Origin: Mycobacterium sp. ST-F2
GTDB taxonomy: Bacteria > Actinomycetota > Actinomycetes > Mycobacteriales > Mycobacteriaceae
Assembly: GCF_001905655.1 (NCBI RefSeq)
Contig: NZ_JMHT01000048.1
Location: 1 to 43,711, forward strand
Direction of reading: 5' to 3'
DNA: 43,711 bases
Each line of letters opens with the position of its first letter. Position 1 is the stretch's first letter. The notes under the pieces are model-generated. The model had not been told where the DNA came from, did no database searches, and was given only the letters and a program-made list of their open reading frames with translations. The position numbers and the translations under genes were made by a program. Below, piece by piece: positions 1 through 8,368 of the stretch.

Positions 1-1
1 A

Positions 2-1624
2 AGGCCCCTAACCCCCCGCCTCCCCGAGCCGGCTCGGCGGGCCGGCCTCGAAACCCGCGCACTCGTGGCACTGGTGCGGGCCGGCGCCATCGGCGTCGAC
101 CTGCCGCACCGCTTGGTGCAGGTCCTGGCGGCACTCGACACCTACGGGCCGTTCGGCGCCGCGCCGCGTATCGCGGCGATCCGGCACGGCGCGTATCCGG
201 CGATCGCTGACGAACGCGGCGAGCTCACCTATGCCGAGTTCGACGAGGCAGTTGACCGGATTGCCAACGCATTCCGGGATCGGCTCGCCCCAGGTGACAC
301 CGTCGGCATCCTCTGCCGCAACCATCGCGGACCGCTGATCGTGGCGTTCGCCGCGTCCCGCGCCGGCGTCAACGCGGTATGGCTCAACACCGCGTTCTCG
401 GCCCGGCAGGCGGCGGAAGTCGCGAACCGCGAAGGTGTCGATCTGCTGGTGCACGACGTCGAATTCACTGATCTGGTCGCCGATATCGAGGCACCGAAGG
501 GCACGTTTGTTGCCGATATCGACAGCGCGAGTGACGATCTCGACACCCTCGCCGCGAGCGCGTCGCCCAAGGCACCACCGGCGCCGGCCAAGCAGGGCCG
601 GATCATCCTGCTGACGAGTGGGACGACGGGCACGCCCAAGGGCGCACCGCGCGCCGAGCCGCGCAGCTTCATCCTCCCGGGCGGTCTCCTCGAGCGGCTG
701 CCGATGCGCGCCCGCGAAGCCACCATCATCGGCCCGCCACTGTTCCACGGCACGGGCCTGCTGATCGCGATCATGACGATCGCCCTCGGCTCGAAGTTGG
801 TGCTGCGGCGCAAGTTCGAGGCCGAGCAACTGGTGGCGGACATCGAGAAGCACAAGGCGACCACAGTGTGCGTCGTGCCGATCATGTTGCAGCGGGTACT
901 TGCCCTGGGCGACAACACCGTCCGCAGCTACGACACCTCGAGCCTGCGGGCCATCTTCTGCGCCGGCTCCCAGTTGCCGGCCGCCGTCGCGACCGCGGCG
1001 CAGGATCTGCTGGGCGAGGTCGTCTACAACCTCTACGGCTCAACGGAAGTCGCACTGGCGACCATGGCCACCCCGGCCGACGTTCGCGAAGCCCCTACGT
1101 CGGTCGGCAAGCCGATGCTCGGCTGCCGGATCAAGATCTTCGACGACAACGGCCGCGAGGTACCCTCACCTGGCACAGGCCGGATATTCGTCGGCGCCGC
1201 AACACAATTCGAGGGCTACACCGGTGGTGGCACCAAGGAATTCATCGACGGTCTGATGGCCAGCGGCGACGTCGGGCACTTCGACGACAAGGGCCGGCTG
1301 TACATCGACGGCCGCGACGACGACATGATCGTCTCCGGCGGCGAGAACGTGTTCCCCGTCGAGGTCGAGGAACTGCTGGTCACCCATCCCGCCATCGTGG
1401 AAGCCTCCGCCGTCGGCGTCGACGACGAGGAATTCGGAAAACGCTTGCGCGCCTTCGTGGTCACCGTCTCGGGCGCCGAGGTCTCGGAAGCCGACCTCAA
1501 GCAGTTCGTCAAGGACAACCTGGCCCGCTACAAGGTGCCGCGCGAGGTGGTGTTCCTCGATGAGCTGCCGCGCAACCCCACCGGCAAGGTGCTCAAGCGC
1601 GACCTGATGACCTGGACGGACTGA
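2..1624 (+). CDS. Fatty acyl-CoA ligase (FadD family), 5' end outside window
   Basis: Activates a fatty acid as acyl-adenylate and then forms acyl-CoA. The frame is open from base 2, so the true start lies upstream; GTG at 65 is the first in-window start but leaves good-looking sequence in front of it. The P-loop LLTSGTTGTPKG (nt about 608-643), YGSTE (nt about 1036), the GDVGHFDDKGRLYIDGRDD hinge region (nt about 1265-1320), GGENVFPVEVEE and the C-terminal PRNPTGKVLKRD with the catalytic Lys are all present, so the enzyme looks intact. The N-terminal extension before LTYAE resembles FadD12-like proteins. It is convergent with the next gene, one base apart. The substrate cannot be told from sequence. 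Confidence 0.9.
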   Translation, partial: RPLTPRLPEPARRAGLETRALVALVRAGAIGVDLPHRLVQVLAALDTYGPFGAAPRIAAIRHGAYPAIADERGELTYAEFDEAVDRIANAFRDRLAPGDTVGILCRNHRGPLIVAFAASRAGVNAVWLNTAFSARQAAEVANREGVDLLVHDVEFTDLVADIEAPKGTFVADIDSASDDLDTLAASASPKAPPAPAKQGRIILLTSGTTGTPKGAPRAEPRSFILPGGLLERLPMRAREATIIGPPLFHGTGLLIAIMTIALGSKLVLRRKFEAEQLVADIEKHKATTVCVVPIMLQRVLALGDNTVRSYDTSSLRAIFCAGSQLPAAVATAAQDLLGEVVYNLYGSTEVALATMATPADVREAPTSVGKPMLGCRIKIFDDNGREVPSPGTGRIFVGAATQFEGYTGGGTKEFIDGLMASGDVGHFDDKGRLYIDGRDDDMIVSGGENVFPVEVEELLVTHPAIVEASAVGVDDEEFGKRLRAFVVTVSGAEVSEADLKQFVKDNLARYKVPREVVFLDELPRNPTGKVLKRDLMTWTD

Positions 1625-1625
1625 G

Positions 1626-2894
1626 CTACGGGCTGCCGGGAGCCTTGAGCTTCGGCAGGCCACCAGTCAGCCCGCTCACCACCCCACCGACCGTTGACGT
1701 GACGGCACCGGCAGCGCGGTTCGCCATGCTGCCGGGGTTGGGCAGGCCGACATGCGGCGCGGCCTTGTTCCCCGTCGTCATGTCGACGAGGTTCTTGGCC
1801 GGCGGCGTATCGGTGCTCGCGGCCAACACCTTTGGACTCGACGGAGTAGCGGCCAGTGGCGCGGGGAGGTCACCTGCGGCCGCCTGCGCACCCTCCTGGA
1901 CGGCACCGGGCAAGCGTCCCAACGCGGTCTGCGTTTCCGCCACGGACGGGAACAGACCGACCGGCCGGGTCTCGCCCGGGTCCTGCGGTATCGGCGAATT
2001 GTCCTTGTAACCTGCGTCGACCAGCACTTTCAGTGCGGGCTCGATCGGGTCCGCAATGATGTTGCCGCCCGGGATCATTCGCACCGGACGCAGTAGTGGC
2101 AGCCCGGGGGACGTGAACGTCACGTACGTGATGTTGCCCGGAACCGGCACGGTATCAACGACTGTGCCGTCCGGCGCCACGATGTAGTGGTAGTGCTGCG
2201 CACCCGGGGCGACGGGTTCGAGCGCGGCGTCCGGCACCGGCGCGGTCCGCTCGGCACCGTAATCCCCGAGGTAGGCGGCCAGCGTGTTGGCGTCGGCCAG
2301 CACGTTGATCGGGTAGGTCGGCGCATCGGAGTTGACGTTGTACTCGTAGGCGACATCAGTTATCGGGACCGTGGTGTCGCTCGGCGTCGGGGCGGCCGAG
2401 GTCAGCAGGAAGGGTGCGCCGAACCAGTAGGTGGTCCAGAATCCGCCGCCGGCGCGGTTCGAGTTGTTGTCGAGCACCACGAGTTTCACGTTGTCCAACG
2501 CGGGGTCATTGCGGTCCTGCAGGATGCCGATTGCCGTGCCCGTCTGCCCGGCACCCCAGCCCGACGACAGAACGACGATGCCGCGCGGGTCGTCGGCGTT
2601 GGCCGCTATCGCATTCGCGATCCCATTCGGCCCGGCGAGGAACGGCACCACCTGCGGCTGCCCGTACGGGCTCCAGTCCCGGTTGTAGTACTCCGAGCCC
2701 GCGAAGAACTGCGCCGTGGAGTTCGCCGGCGTGATCAGCGCCGCCAACGCCACCGGCGCCGACATCACGGGGACACGCGTCGTGGCGGTGGTGAACGCTG
2801 TCGCGACGCCCGCAGCCGTCACCGTTACCGCGGCGGCCCCGCGCGACCATCGCCGCGTCGCCGCACGTCGAGCTTCACGATGCTTCCCGGCCAT
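1626..2894 (-). CDS. PE-PPE domain-like alpha/beta hydrolase fold protein, exported
   Basis: A 422-residue protein with a basic start and a hydrophobic Ala/Val/Thr-rich stretch (about 18-60) that fits an export signal or anchor. The body resembles the PE-PPE (serine hydrolase-like) domain found without a PE or PPE N-terminus in mycobacteria: VVPFLAGPNGIANAI, GIVVLSSGWGAGQTG, and the later ITYVTFTSPGLPLLRPVR. Where the family carries a GxSxG/S nucleophile elbow this protein reads GWGAG (about 112-116), so the catalytic Ser appears replaced by Gly. The last 120 residues are Pro/Ala-rich low complexity. Family placement is by motif only; an inactive or binding role is inferred. Confidence 0.7.
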   Translation of the reverse strand: MAGKHREARRAATRRWSRGAAAVTVTAAGVATAFTTATTRVPVMSAPVALAALITPANSTAQFFAGSEYYNRDWSPYGQPQVVPFLAGPNGIANAIAANADDPRGIVVLSSGWGAGQTGTAIGILQDRNDPALDNVKLVVLDNNSNRAGGGFWTTYWFGAPFLLTSAAPTPSDTTVPITDVAYEYNVNSDAPTYPINVLADANTLAAYLGDYGAERTAPVPDAALEPVAPGAQHYHYIVAPDGTVVDTVPVPGNITYVTFTSPGLPLLRPVRMIPGGNIIADPIEPALKVLVDAGYKDNSPIPQDPGETRPVGLFPSVAETQTALGRLPGAVQEGAQAAAGDLPAPLAATPSSPKVLAASTDTPPAKNLVDMTTGNKAAPHVGLPNPGSMANRAAGAVTSTVGGVVSGLTGGLPKLKAPGSP

Positions 2895-3166
2895 ACGGAC
2901 CCGCCGTTCCTCGGTCTCTCCCTGGATTGCTCACCAGCTACCCCGGGACCGTACTACGTTGACCAGCGAAATGATTGGCAAATCTGATGATCATCGCGGC
3001 AACGTCCGAAAATGCTTGTCAAAGCGTGAAACTGCCTTGCGAGTATCCGAATCACTAACCAATGGCAAATTTGCACAAATTCGCCAGCAACCAGCTTCGA
3101 TCATGTTTGGAGCTGCGCCGCTACATCGGTACCTGATGGGCACCGGGGAGTGCCGCGCACCGGCGC

Positions 3167-4303
3167 TCAGTCGTGGTGCTTGTTCTTGGGGCCTTTGCCC
3201 CGACCGTTGCCGGGGCCCGTGGGCGGCGGGGTCTCAACAGTCGGGGTCGACGTCAGCGGCGGAACCGGCGTGGATGTCGCGGTCGACTCCGACGTGCTGG
3301 TGCCGACCGGAGCCGGCGTGGCCGGCCGCGACGCGGCATCGGCGATCACCGCGACAACCGTCACCAGCAACACGATGGCCACCGCGGCCCAGAGCAGGAA
3401 CCGCGACCGACGCCGCGGAGCGCCCACCGGCAGCAGCGTGGTCGCCGGATCCGGGAGCGGCTGGTCGAGCACCAGCGTGTGTGGACGAGCGGCAGGCACA
3501 GCGCCGGACAGCACCGCGCGCATCTCGTCGGCGCTACTGAACCGCCAGCGCCGATCGCGGGCCATCGCCCGTTCGACGACGCTCGCAAGAGCCGGGTCGG
3601 CATCGGGCCGGACCACGGTGACCGGCACCGGGTTTTCCTCGGCGACGGCACGGGCGAGCGCAACCACGTTGTCCTGAGGAAACGGCAGCCGACCGGTGAG
3701 CGCCTGATACCCGACCACACCGACTGCGTACAGATCGTCCGCGACGGTCGCGGGCCGCCCCGACAGCCGCTCGACGCTGAGATAGCCGAGGGTCCCGACG
3801 ATCTGCCCTGCCATCGTGTGGCTCGAATCGCCACTCTTGGCAATACCGAAGTCGGCGAGTTTCGCCGACCCCGAACCGTCCAGGAGGATGTTCCCGGGCT
3901 TGATGTCCCGATGCAGGATGCCAGCCGCGTGCGCCACCGCGAGCGCCGAGAGCACGTCGTCGAGAATCGACCGGATCCGCTGCTGCGGCAGGGGTCCCGT
4001 AGCCATCGCGTCCGCCAGCGTCCGTCCCGGTAGCCGCTCCATGACGATGTACGGCGTGCCGTCGTGCTCGCCGTAATCGTGGACCGCGACGACATGCGGA
4101 TGGTTCAGGCCGGCAGCGGCGCGGGCCTCGATCTCGAAACGGCGCCGGAAATCCGGCTGCGCGCTGAACTGCGGGTAGAGCAGTTTGACGGCCACCGGAC
4201 GCTGCAACTGGGTGTCCCAGGCGTCGCGCACTTCGGCCATTCCGCCATGCCCCAGCGTCCCGCGCAACTGATAGCGCTCGGCGAGGACAGCGGGCACTGG
4301 CAT
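3167..4303 (-). CDS. Membrane Ser/Thr protein kinase (Pkn type)
   Basis: A 378-residue Hanks-type kinase with a single membrane span. The kinase domain (about 9-265) has the Gly loop GHGGMAEV (about 18-25), VAVKLL with Lys40, HRDIKPGN (131-138, catalytic Asp133) and DFG (151-153). The usual APE/PE motif after the activation loop reads SVER, a departure from the family. One membrane helix follows at about 302-322, then a short Thr/Ser/Pro-rich extracellular tail ending in a His/Lys-rich stretch with no PASTA repeats. The start at 4303 is chosen because a -10 box sits 7 nt upstream and the kinase domain begins just after it; the longer open frame has no family-like sequence. Substrates are unknown. 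Confidence 0.9.
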   Translation of the reverse strand: MPVPAVLAERYQLRGTLGHGGMAEVRDAWDTQLQRPVAVKLLYPQFSAQPDFRRRFEIEARAAAGLNHPHVVAVHDYGEHDGTPYIVMERLPGRTLADAMATGPLPQQRIRSILDDVLSALAVAHAAGILHRDIKPGNILLDGSGSAKLADFGIAKSGDSSHTMAGQIVGTLGYLSVERLSGRPATVADDLYAVGVVGYQALTGRLPFPQDNVVALARAVAEENPVPVTVVRPDADPALASVVERAMARDRRWRFSSADEMRAVLSGAVPAARPHTLVLDQPLPDPATTLLPVGAPRRRSRFLLWAAVAIVLLVTVVAVIADAASRPATPAPVGTSTSESTATSTPVPPLTSTPTVETPPPTGPGNGRGKGPKNKHHD

Positions 4304-4310
4304 GGCCCCA

Positions 4311-4316
4311 ACGCTA
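4311..4316 (-). promoter_or_regulatory. -10 box, leaderless start of the kinase gene
   Basis: TAGCGT on the minus strand with 7 nt before the ATG, the spacing expected when transcription begins at the start codon. Confidence 0.6.
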
Positions 4317-4401
4317 GCCCTGATGGCGGTCGGGGAACGGCAGCGGTCGAATCGATCTCGCAGACCCCTCGAATTGCTGCGAGTACCGCAACCGCCCCGG
4401 C

Positions 4402-5412
4402 TCAGTCGACCTCTGGGCAGTAGAACTGCGGCTGGCCTCGGTATTCGAGGGGCGGCAGGTTGCGCGCGGGAGTCTGCACCAGCGGCGAATCGACGGGCAA
4501 CCGGCCGGACGCCCGGTCCATCGCCGAGCGCTTGCGCGGGTGCATCAGCGCCCGCTTGGGCCCGTACTTCGCGGCCAGCGTGATCACCGCGCACAGCCGG
4601 TCATGCAGCCACTGCTGCCGGGGCGACCAGGTGTACCCCATCAGCTCACGCACCGGCTCGTCGTACAGCGCCACCGTCATGAAGGTCAGGAAGCGCTCCA
4701 TCACCTTGAGGTTCCTGGACCATAACCAATCCGGAATCCATTGCAGCGAAGGATGTTTGGGCATGGTCGACAGTTCCATGACGGTCGTCGCGGCCCAGTT
4801 CTTCTCCAGCACATTGCGACACATGTGGTCCCAGTAGTCCTGGAATTCCTCCCAGCTCTTCGGTACGGGGCGCATGCTCATGCCGTACATGCGGTACCAG
4901 GTGACATGCTCGTCGAACAGCTGACGCTTGTCCGCCTCGGAGAGGCCGCCGCCGAATTTCTCGGCGGCCATGAGGGTGGATTTGAAGAACGTCGCGTGCG
5001 CCCAGTAGAAGACGTCGGGATTCAGTGCGCTGTAGCGCCGCCCCTGCTTGTCCACCCCTTTGATGCCGACGTGGTAGTCGCGGACCTCGGCGCCGGTCTG
5101 CGGCGCGCGGTAGCCGTCGAACACCACACCACCGATCGGGTAGATCGACCGGAACAGTCGCGGCATCCGTTCGATGAAGAAGATCGAGTGCTCCTCGACG
5201 GCCGCTCCGAGCTGCGGATGCATGTTCTGCATGGAGCCCGCCCAGGAGCCCTGGAACAGCCCGGTCCATTGGCCGAAGTACTTCCACGTCAACGAGTCCG
5301 GCCCGAGCGGCACCACGTCGTAGCCGCCGGGGGCGACGGGGCAGCCGGCCGACGCGGGGGCAGAATCGCTGGTCACGGGGCATACGTCGGAAGTATTTTG
5401 GGTCACCGGCAT
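4402..5412 (-). CDS. MpaB/rubber-oxygenase family protein (DUF2236)
   Basis: A 336-residue protein of the DUF2236 family, related to the heme-dependent latex-clearing/MpaB oxygenases. The family core is visible: WKYFGQWTGLFQGSWAGSMQNMHP near the N-terminus, the H/R-containing YWAHATFFKS helix, and WYRMYGMSMRPVP with DYWDHM. It ends in a short Cys-containing tail. The first 30 residues are Cys/Pro/Ser-rich and poorly conserved, so the start could be a little downstream. It is divergent from a TetR regulator, with a palindrome between the two starts, and the same pairing next to desA1 is known from M. tuberculosis (Rv0825c/Rv0826). The substrate is unknown; local control by TetR is inferred. 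Confidence 0.8.
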   Translation of the reverse strand: MPVTQNTSDVCPVTSDSAPASAGCPVAPGGYDVVPLGPDSLTWKYFGQWTGLFQGSWAGSMQNMHPQLGAAVEEHSIFFIERMPRLFRSIYPIGGVVFDGYRAPQTGAEVRDYHVGIKGVDKQGRRYSALNPDVFYWAHATFFKSTLMAAEKFGGGLSEADKRQLFDEHVTWYRMYGMSMRPVPKSWEEFQDYWDHMCRNVLEKNWAATTVMELSTMPKHPSLQWIPDWLWSRNLKVMERFLTFMTVALYDEPVRELMGYTWSPRQQWLHDRLCAVITLAAKYGPKRALMHPRKRSAMDRASGRLPVDSPLVQTPARNLPPLEYRGQPQFYCPEVD

Positions 5413-5437
5413 TCTTTCCTGGATGTCAGCGGGTATC

Positions 5438-5457
5438 CTGACTACACGCGTTGTCAG
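5438..5457. promoter_or_regulatory. Candidate TetR operator (20-bp palindrome)
   Basis: CTGACTACACGCGTTGTCAG is an imperfect palindrome in which 8 of 10 half-site positions match. It lies in the 64-bp gap between the divergent MpaB-like and TetR starts, the usual place for a TetR-type autoregulatory site. Confidence 0.45.
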
Positions 5458-5476
5458 CCCACAGCCTAGGAGTCAC

Positions 5477-6064
5477 GTGCCTTCCGGTCAACGACAGGGC
5501 CGCTGGTCCACCGTCCCACTGGCGGACCGTCCGACCCGGCGCCGCGAGGCGCTCATCGACGCCGGCATCGCCGCGCTCGGCCATTCCGACGGCCCCTCGG
5601 CGACGGTGCGCGCGGTGTGCCGCGCCGCCGGCCTGACCGAGCGCTACTTCTACGAAAGCTTCACCGACCGTGACGATTTCGTCCGCGCCGTCTACGACGA
5701 GGTGTGCACCACCGCCATGGCGGCGCTGACCTCCTCGCAGGGCGCCCGCGACGCCGTCGAGCGCTTCGTCACGATGATGGTCGACGACCCGACCCGCGGC
5801 CGGGTCCTGCTGATCGCCCCGGCGCAGGAACCCGTCCTCACCCGGTCCGGCGCCGCCTGGATGCCGAGCTTCATCGAGTTGCTGCAGCACAAGATGTTCC
5901 CCGACTCCGACCCCACCCGGCGGGCCCTGGAAGCGACCAGCCTGATCGGCGCCCTGACGGCGCTGTTCACCGGATATCTGGGCGGAAAGCTGCCGGTCAC
6001 CCGCGAACAGTTCGTCGATTACTGCGTCGACATGCTGATGAGCCGGATCCCCGCGCACCGGTAG
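5477..6064 (+). CDS. TetR family transcriptional regulator
   Basis: A 195-residue repressor-type protein. The N-terminal helix-turn-helix is at about 41-62 (SATVRAVCRAAGLTERYFYE), followed by an all-helical ligand domain. GTG at 5477 is preferred over the in-frame ATG at 5423 because AGGAG lies 4-8 nt before it, the homology begins soon after it, and the earlier start would run through the palindromic operator. It is divergent from the DUF2236 gene and upstream of desA1 on the same strand, so either or both may be targets. The ligand is unknown, with an acyl-CoA or lipid plausible from context only. Confidence 0.85.
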   Translation: MPSGQRQGRWSTVPLADRPTRRREALIDAGIAALGHSDGPSATVRAVCRAAGLTERYFYESFTDRDDFVRAVYDEVCTTAMAALTSSQGARDAVERFVTMMVDDPTRGRVLLIAPAQEPVLTRSGAAWMPSFIELLQHKMFPDSDPTRRALEATSLIGALTALFTGYLGGKLPVTREQFVDYCVDMLMSRIPAHR

Positions 6065-6134
6065 CACCGGTAACACGTACACGGCCGCGACATCACAGTT
6101 CAGATTCATCCGATCGGACATGCGTCACACAAAC

Positions 6135-6163
6135 TTGATGTCACTACCCGACACAGATACTCT
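6135..6163 (+). promoter_or_regulatory. SigA-type promoter of desA1
   Basis: TTGATG (6135-6140), a 17-nt spacer, then TACTCT (6158-6163), giving a leader of about 30 nt before the desA1 ATG. No operator could be assigned with confidence. Confidence 0.6.
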
Positions 6164-6201
6164 GACTGCTACCAACAGGTACAGATATATCGGGAGGCGC
6201 C

Positions 6202-7203
6202 ATGACAGCCGACTACACCGACCTGCAGCTCCTGCACGAGCTGGAGCCGGTCGTCGAGACGCTCGTCGACCGCCATATGAGCATGCGGAAAGACTGGAAC
6301 CCGCATGACTACATCCCCTGGAAAGAGGGCAAGAACTACTACGCCCTCGGCGGCCAGGACTGGGATCCGGATCAGGCCAAGCTCTCCGAGGTGGCCCAGA
6401 CCGCCATGGTCCAGAACCTGCTGACCGAGGACAACCTGCCGTCCTACCACCGCGAGATCGCGATGAACATGGGCATGGACGGCGCCTGGGGCTACTGGGT
6501 GAACCGGTGGACCGCCGAGGAGAACCGCCACGGCATCGCCCTGCGTGACTACCTCGTCGTCACCCGCAACTGCGACCCGGTCGAGCTCGAGGAACTGCGT
6601 GTCGAGCAGGTCACCCGTGGCTTCTCGCCCGGCCAGAACCTGCAGGGTGATCTGTTCGCCGAGAGCCTGTTCGACTCGGTCATGTACGTCTCGTTCCAGG
6701 AGCTGGCCACCCGCGTCTCGCACCGCAACACCGGCAAGGCCTGCAACGATCCCGTCGCCGACCAGCTGCTGCAGCGCATCTCGGGTGACGAGAACCTGCA
6801 CATGATCTTCTACCGCGATGTCTCGGCCGCCGGACTGGACATCAACCCGAACCAGGCGATGGCCTCGCTGCACCGCATCGTGGAGAACTTCAAGATGCCC
6901 GGGTACACCGTGCCCGACTTCCGCCGCAAGGCCGTCATCATCGCCGTCGGTGGCGTCTACGACCCGCGTATCCACCTCGACGACGTCCTCATGCCGGTGC
7001 TCAAGAAGTGGCGCATCTTCGAGCGCGAGGACTTCACCGGCGAAGGCGCGCGACTGCGCGACGACCTGGGCCGGATCATCAACGAGCTCGAGGACACCTG
7101 CGCGAAATTCGAGGTGGCCAAGGAACGTCGCCTCGAGCGTGAACGCAAGATGGCCGAGAAGAAGGCCATGAAGAACCTCCTGGTGTCGACATCAGCGTCG
7201 TAA
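6202..7203 (+). CDS. desA1: Acyl-ACP desaturase DesA1
   Basis: A 333-residue soluble di-iron acyl-acyl carrier protein desaturase, the class implicated in introducing double bonds into mycolic acid precursors. The two iron-binding helices are clear: EENRH at 106-110 and DENLH at 196-200, with further ligand candidates Glu76 and His83. The length is typical of the family. A GGGAGG ribosome binding site precedes the ATG and a good promoter lies upstream. The C-terminus is Lys/Arg/Glu-rich and helical. An 11-bp hairpin follows the stop codon inside the next gene's apparent 5' end. In mycobacteria desA1 is controlled by the TetR protein MadR, which is encoded elsewhere. Confidence 0.93.
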   Translation: MTADYTDLQLLHELEPVVETLVDRHMSMRKDWNPHDYIPWKEGKNYYALGGQDWDPDQAKLSEVAQTAMVQNLLTEDNLPSYHREIAMNMGMDGAWGYWVNRWTAEENRHGIALRDYLVVTRNCDPVELEELRVEQVTRGFSPGQNLQGDLFAESLFDSVMYVSFQELATRVSHRNTGKACNDPVADQLLQRISGDENLHMIFYRDVSAAGLDINPNQAMASLHRIVENFKMPGYTVPDFRRKAVIIAVGGVYDPRIHLDDVLMPVLKKWRIFEREDFTGEGARLRDDLGRIINELEDTCAKFEVAKERRLERERKMAEKKAMKNLLVSTSAS

Positions 7204-7221
7204 CCGAAGCTGTCAGCGAGA

Positions 7222-7247
7222 CGGCCCGATCCCTTCGGATCGGGCCG
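7222..7247 (+). terminator. Hairpin between desA1 and dusB
   Basis: An 11-bp perfect stem (7222-7232 with 7237-7247) and a 4-nt loop, starting 19 nt after the desA1 stop. No U-tract follows. It lies within in-frame DusB-like coding sequence, so it may attenuate read-through into dusB or affect its initiation. Confidence 0.5.
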
Positions 7248-7253
7248 ATCTCG

Positions 7254-8366
7254 TTGCGCTCTCCGGTCGTCCTCGCCCCCATGGCGGGTGTGACGAACGT
7301 CGCCTTCCGCACCCTGTGCCGCGAGCAGGAGCTGGCCCGGGTGGGCACGGTGAGCGGTCTGTACGTCTGCGAGATGGTCACCGCGCGGGCGCTGGTCGAG
7401 CGCAACGCGGCGACCATGCACATGACGACGTTCGCGCCCGAGGAATCACCCCGCTCGCTGCAGCTCTATACCGTCGACCCCGCCACCACGTACGCTGCGG
7501 CCAAGATGATCGTCGACGAGAACATGGCCGACCACATCGACATGAACTTCGGCTGCCCGGTGCCCAAGGTCACCCGCCGCGGCGGCGGTTCGGCCCTGCC
7601 TTACAAACGCAAGCTGTTCGGCCAGATCGTGGCGGCAGCCGTGCGCGCCACCGAAGGCACCGACATTCCCGTCACCGTGAAGTTCCGGATCGGGATCGAC
7701 GACGCCCACCACACCCACCTCGATGCCGGCCGGATCGCCGCCGAGGAAGGCGCCGCGGCCGTCGCACTGCATGCCCGCACCGCCGCGCAGCGCTATTCCG
7801 GCACCGCCGACTGGGACCAGATCGCCGCACTGAAAGCCCACGTCACTGGCGTCCCGGTGCTCGGAAACGGCGACATCTTCGACGCCGACGACGCACTGCG
7901 CATGATGGCCGAGACCGGGTGCGACGGCGTCGTCATCGGCCGCGGCTGCCTGGGCCGGCCCTGGCTGTTCGCCGAGCTGTCGGCGGCCTTCAATGGGCAG
8001 CCCCGACCCACACCGCCTACCCTCGGCGAAATCGCGAACATCATCCGACGCCACGGCCAACTCCTCGCCGACCACTTCGGCGAGGACAAGGGCATGCGCG
8101 ACATCCGCAAGCACGTCGCCTGGTACCTGCACGGCCTGCCCGCCGGCGCCGACCTGCGTCGCGCCCTGGCGCTGGTGAAGACCTTGGCCGAGTTGGATGA
8201 GCTGCTCACCCAACTGGACTCGGATGTGCCGTTCCCGGATTGCGCGGAGGGCCCGCGGGGCCGGCAGGGCTCGCCGGGCTCTGTGGTGCTGCCCGAAGGC
8301 TGGCTGGATGATCCCGACGACTGCACAGTGCCGTTCGGCGCTGACTTGGTCAACTCTGGCGGGTAG
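7254..8366 (+). CDS. dusB: tRNA-dihydrouridine synthase DusB
   Basis: A flavoenzyme that reduces uridines in tRNA, TIM-barrel fold. Motifs include SPVVLAPMAGVTNVAFR, the active-site NFGCPVPKVT with its Cys, the FMN-phosphate region GNGDIFDADDA and DGVVIGRGCLGRPWLF. It is about 370 residues from TTG at 7254. The reading frame carries recognisable family sequence upstream of this TTG (SLRIGPIS, encoded from about 7227) and stays open from 7143, but it holds no ATG, GTG or TTG before 7254. So either the protein begins with a shortened first strand or initiation is non-canonical. The next gene starts 3 nt after its stop, suggesting one transcript with the LCP gene. Confidence 0.9.
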   Translation: MRSPVVLAPMAGVTNVAFRTLCREQELARVGTVSGLYVCEMVTARALVERNAATMHMTTFAPEESPRSLQLYTVDPATTYAAAKMIVDENMADHIDMNFGCPVPKVTRRGGGSALPYKRKLFGQIVAAAVRATEGTDIPVTVKFRIGIDDAHHTHLDAGRIAAEEGAAAVALHARTAAQRYSGTADWDQIAALKAHVTGVPVLGNGDIFDADDALRMMAETGCDGVVIGRGCLGRPWLFAELSAAFNGQPRPTPPTLGEIANIIRRHGQLLADHFGEDKGMRDIRKHVAWYLHGLPAGADLRRALALVKTLAELDELLTQLDSDVPFPDCAEGPRGRQGSPGSVVLPEGWLDDPDDCTVPFGADLVNSGG

Positions 8367-8368
8367 AC

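Noticed and set aside
8..918. Long minus-strand open frames over the acyl-CoA ligase gene
   Set aside because: They mirror the GC-rich coding strand, have Arg/Asp/Gly-rich compositions and no family motifs. The same applies to the large antisense frames over LCP, pstS, purM, purF, purL, pepC and the flavoprotein gene.
3000..3160. Small gene or RNA in the less GC-rich gap before the kinase tail
   Set aside because: No start with a ribosome binding site, no stable hairpin and no clear promoter pair could be supported.
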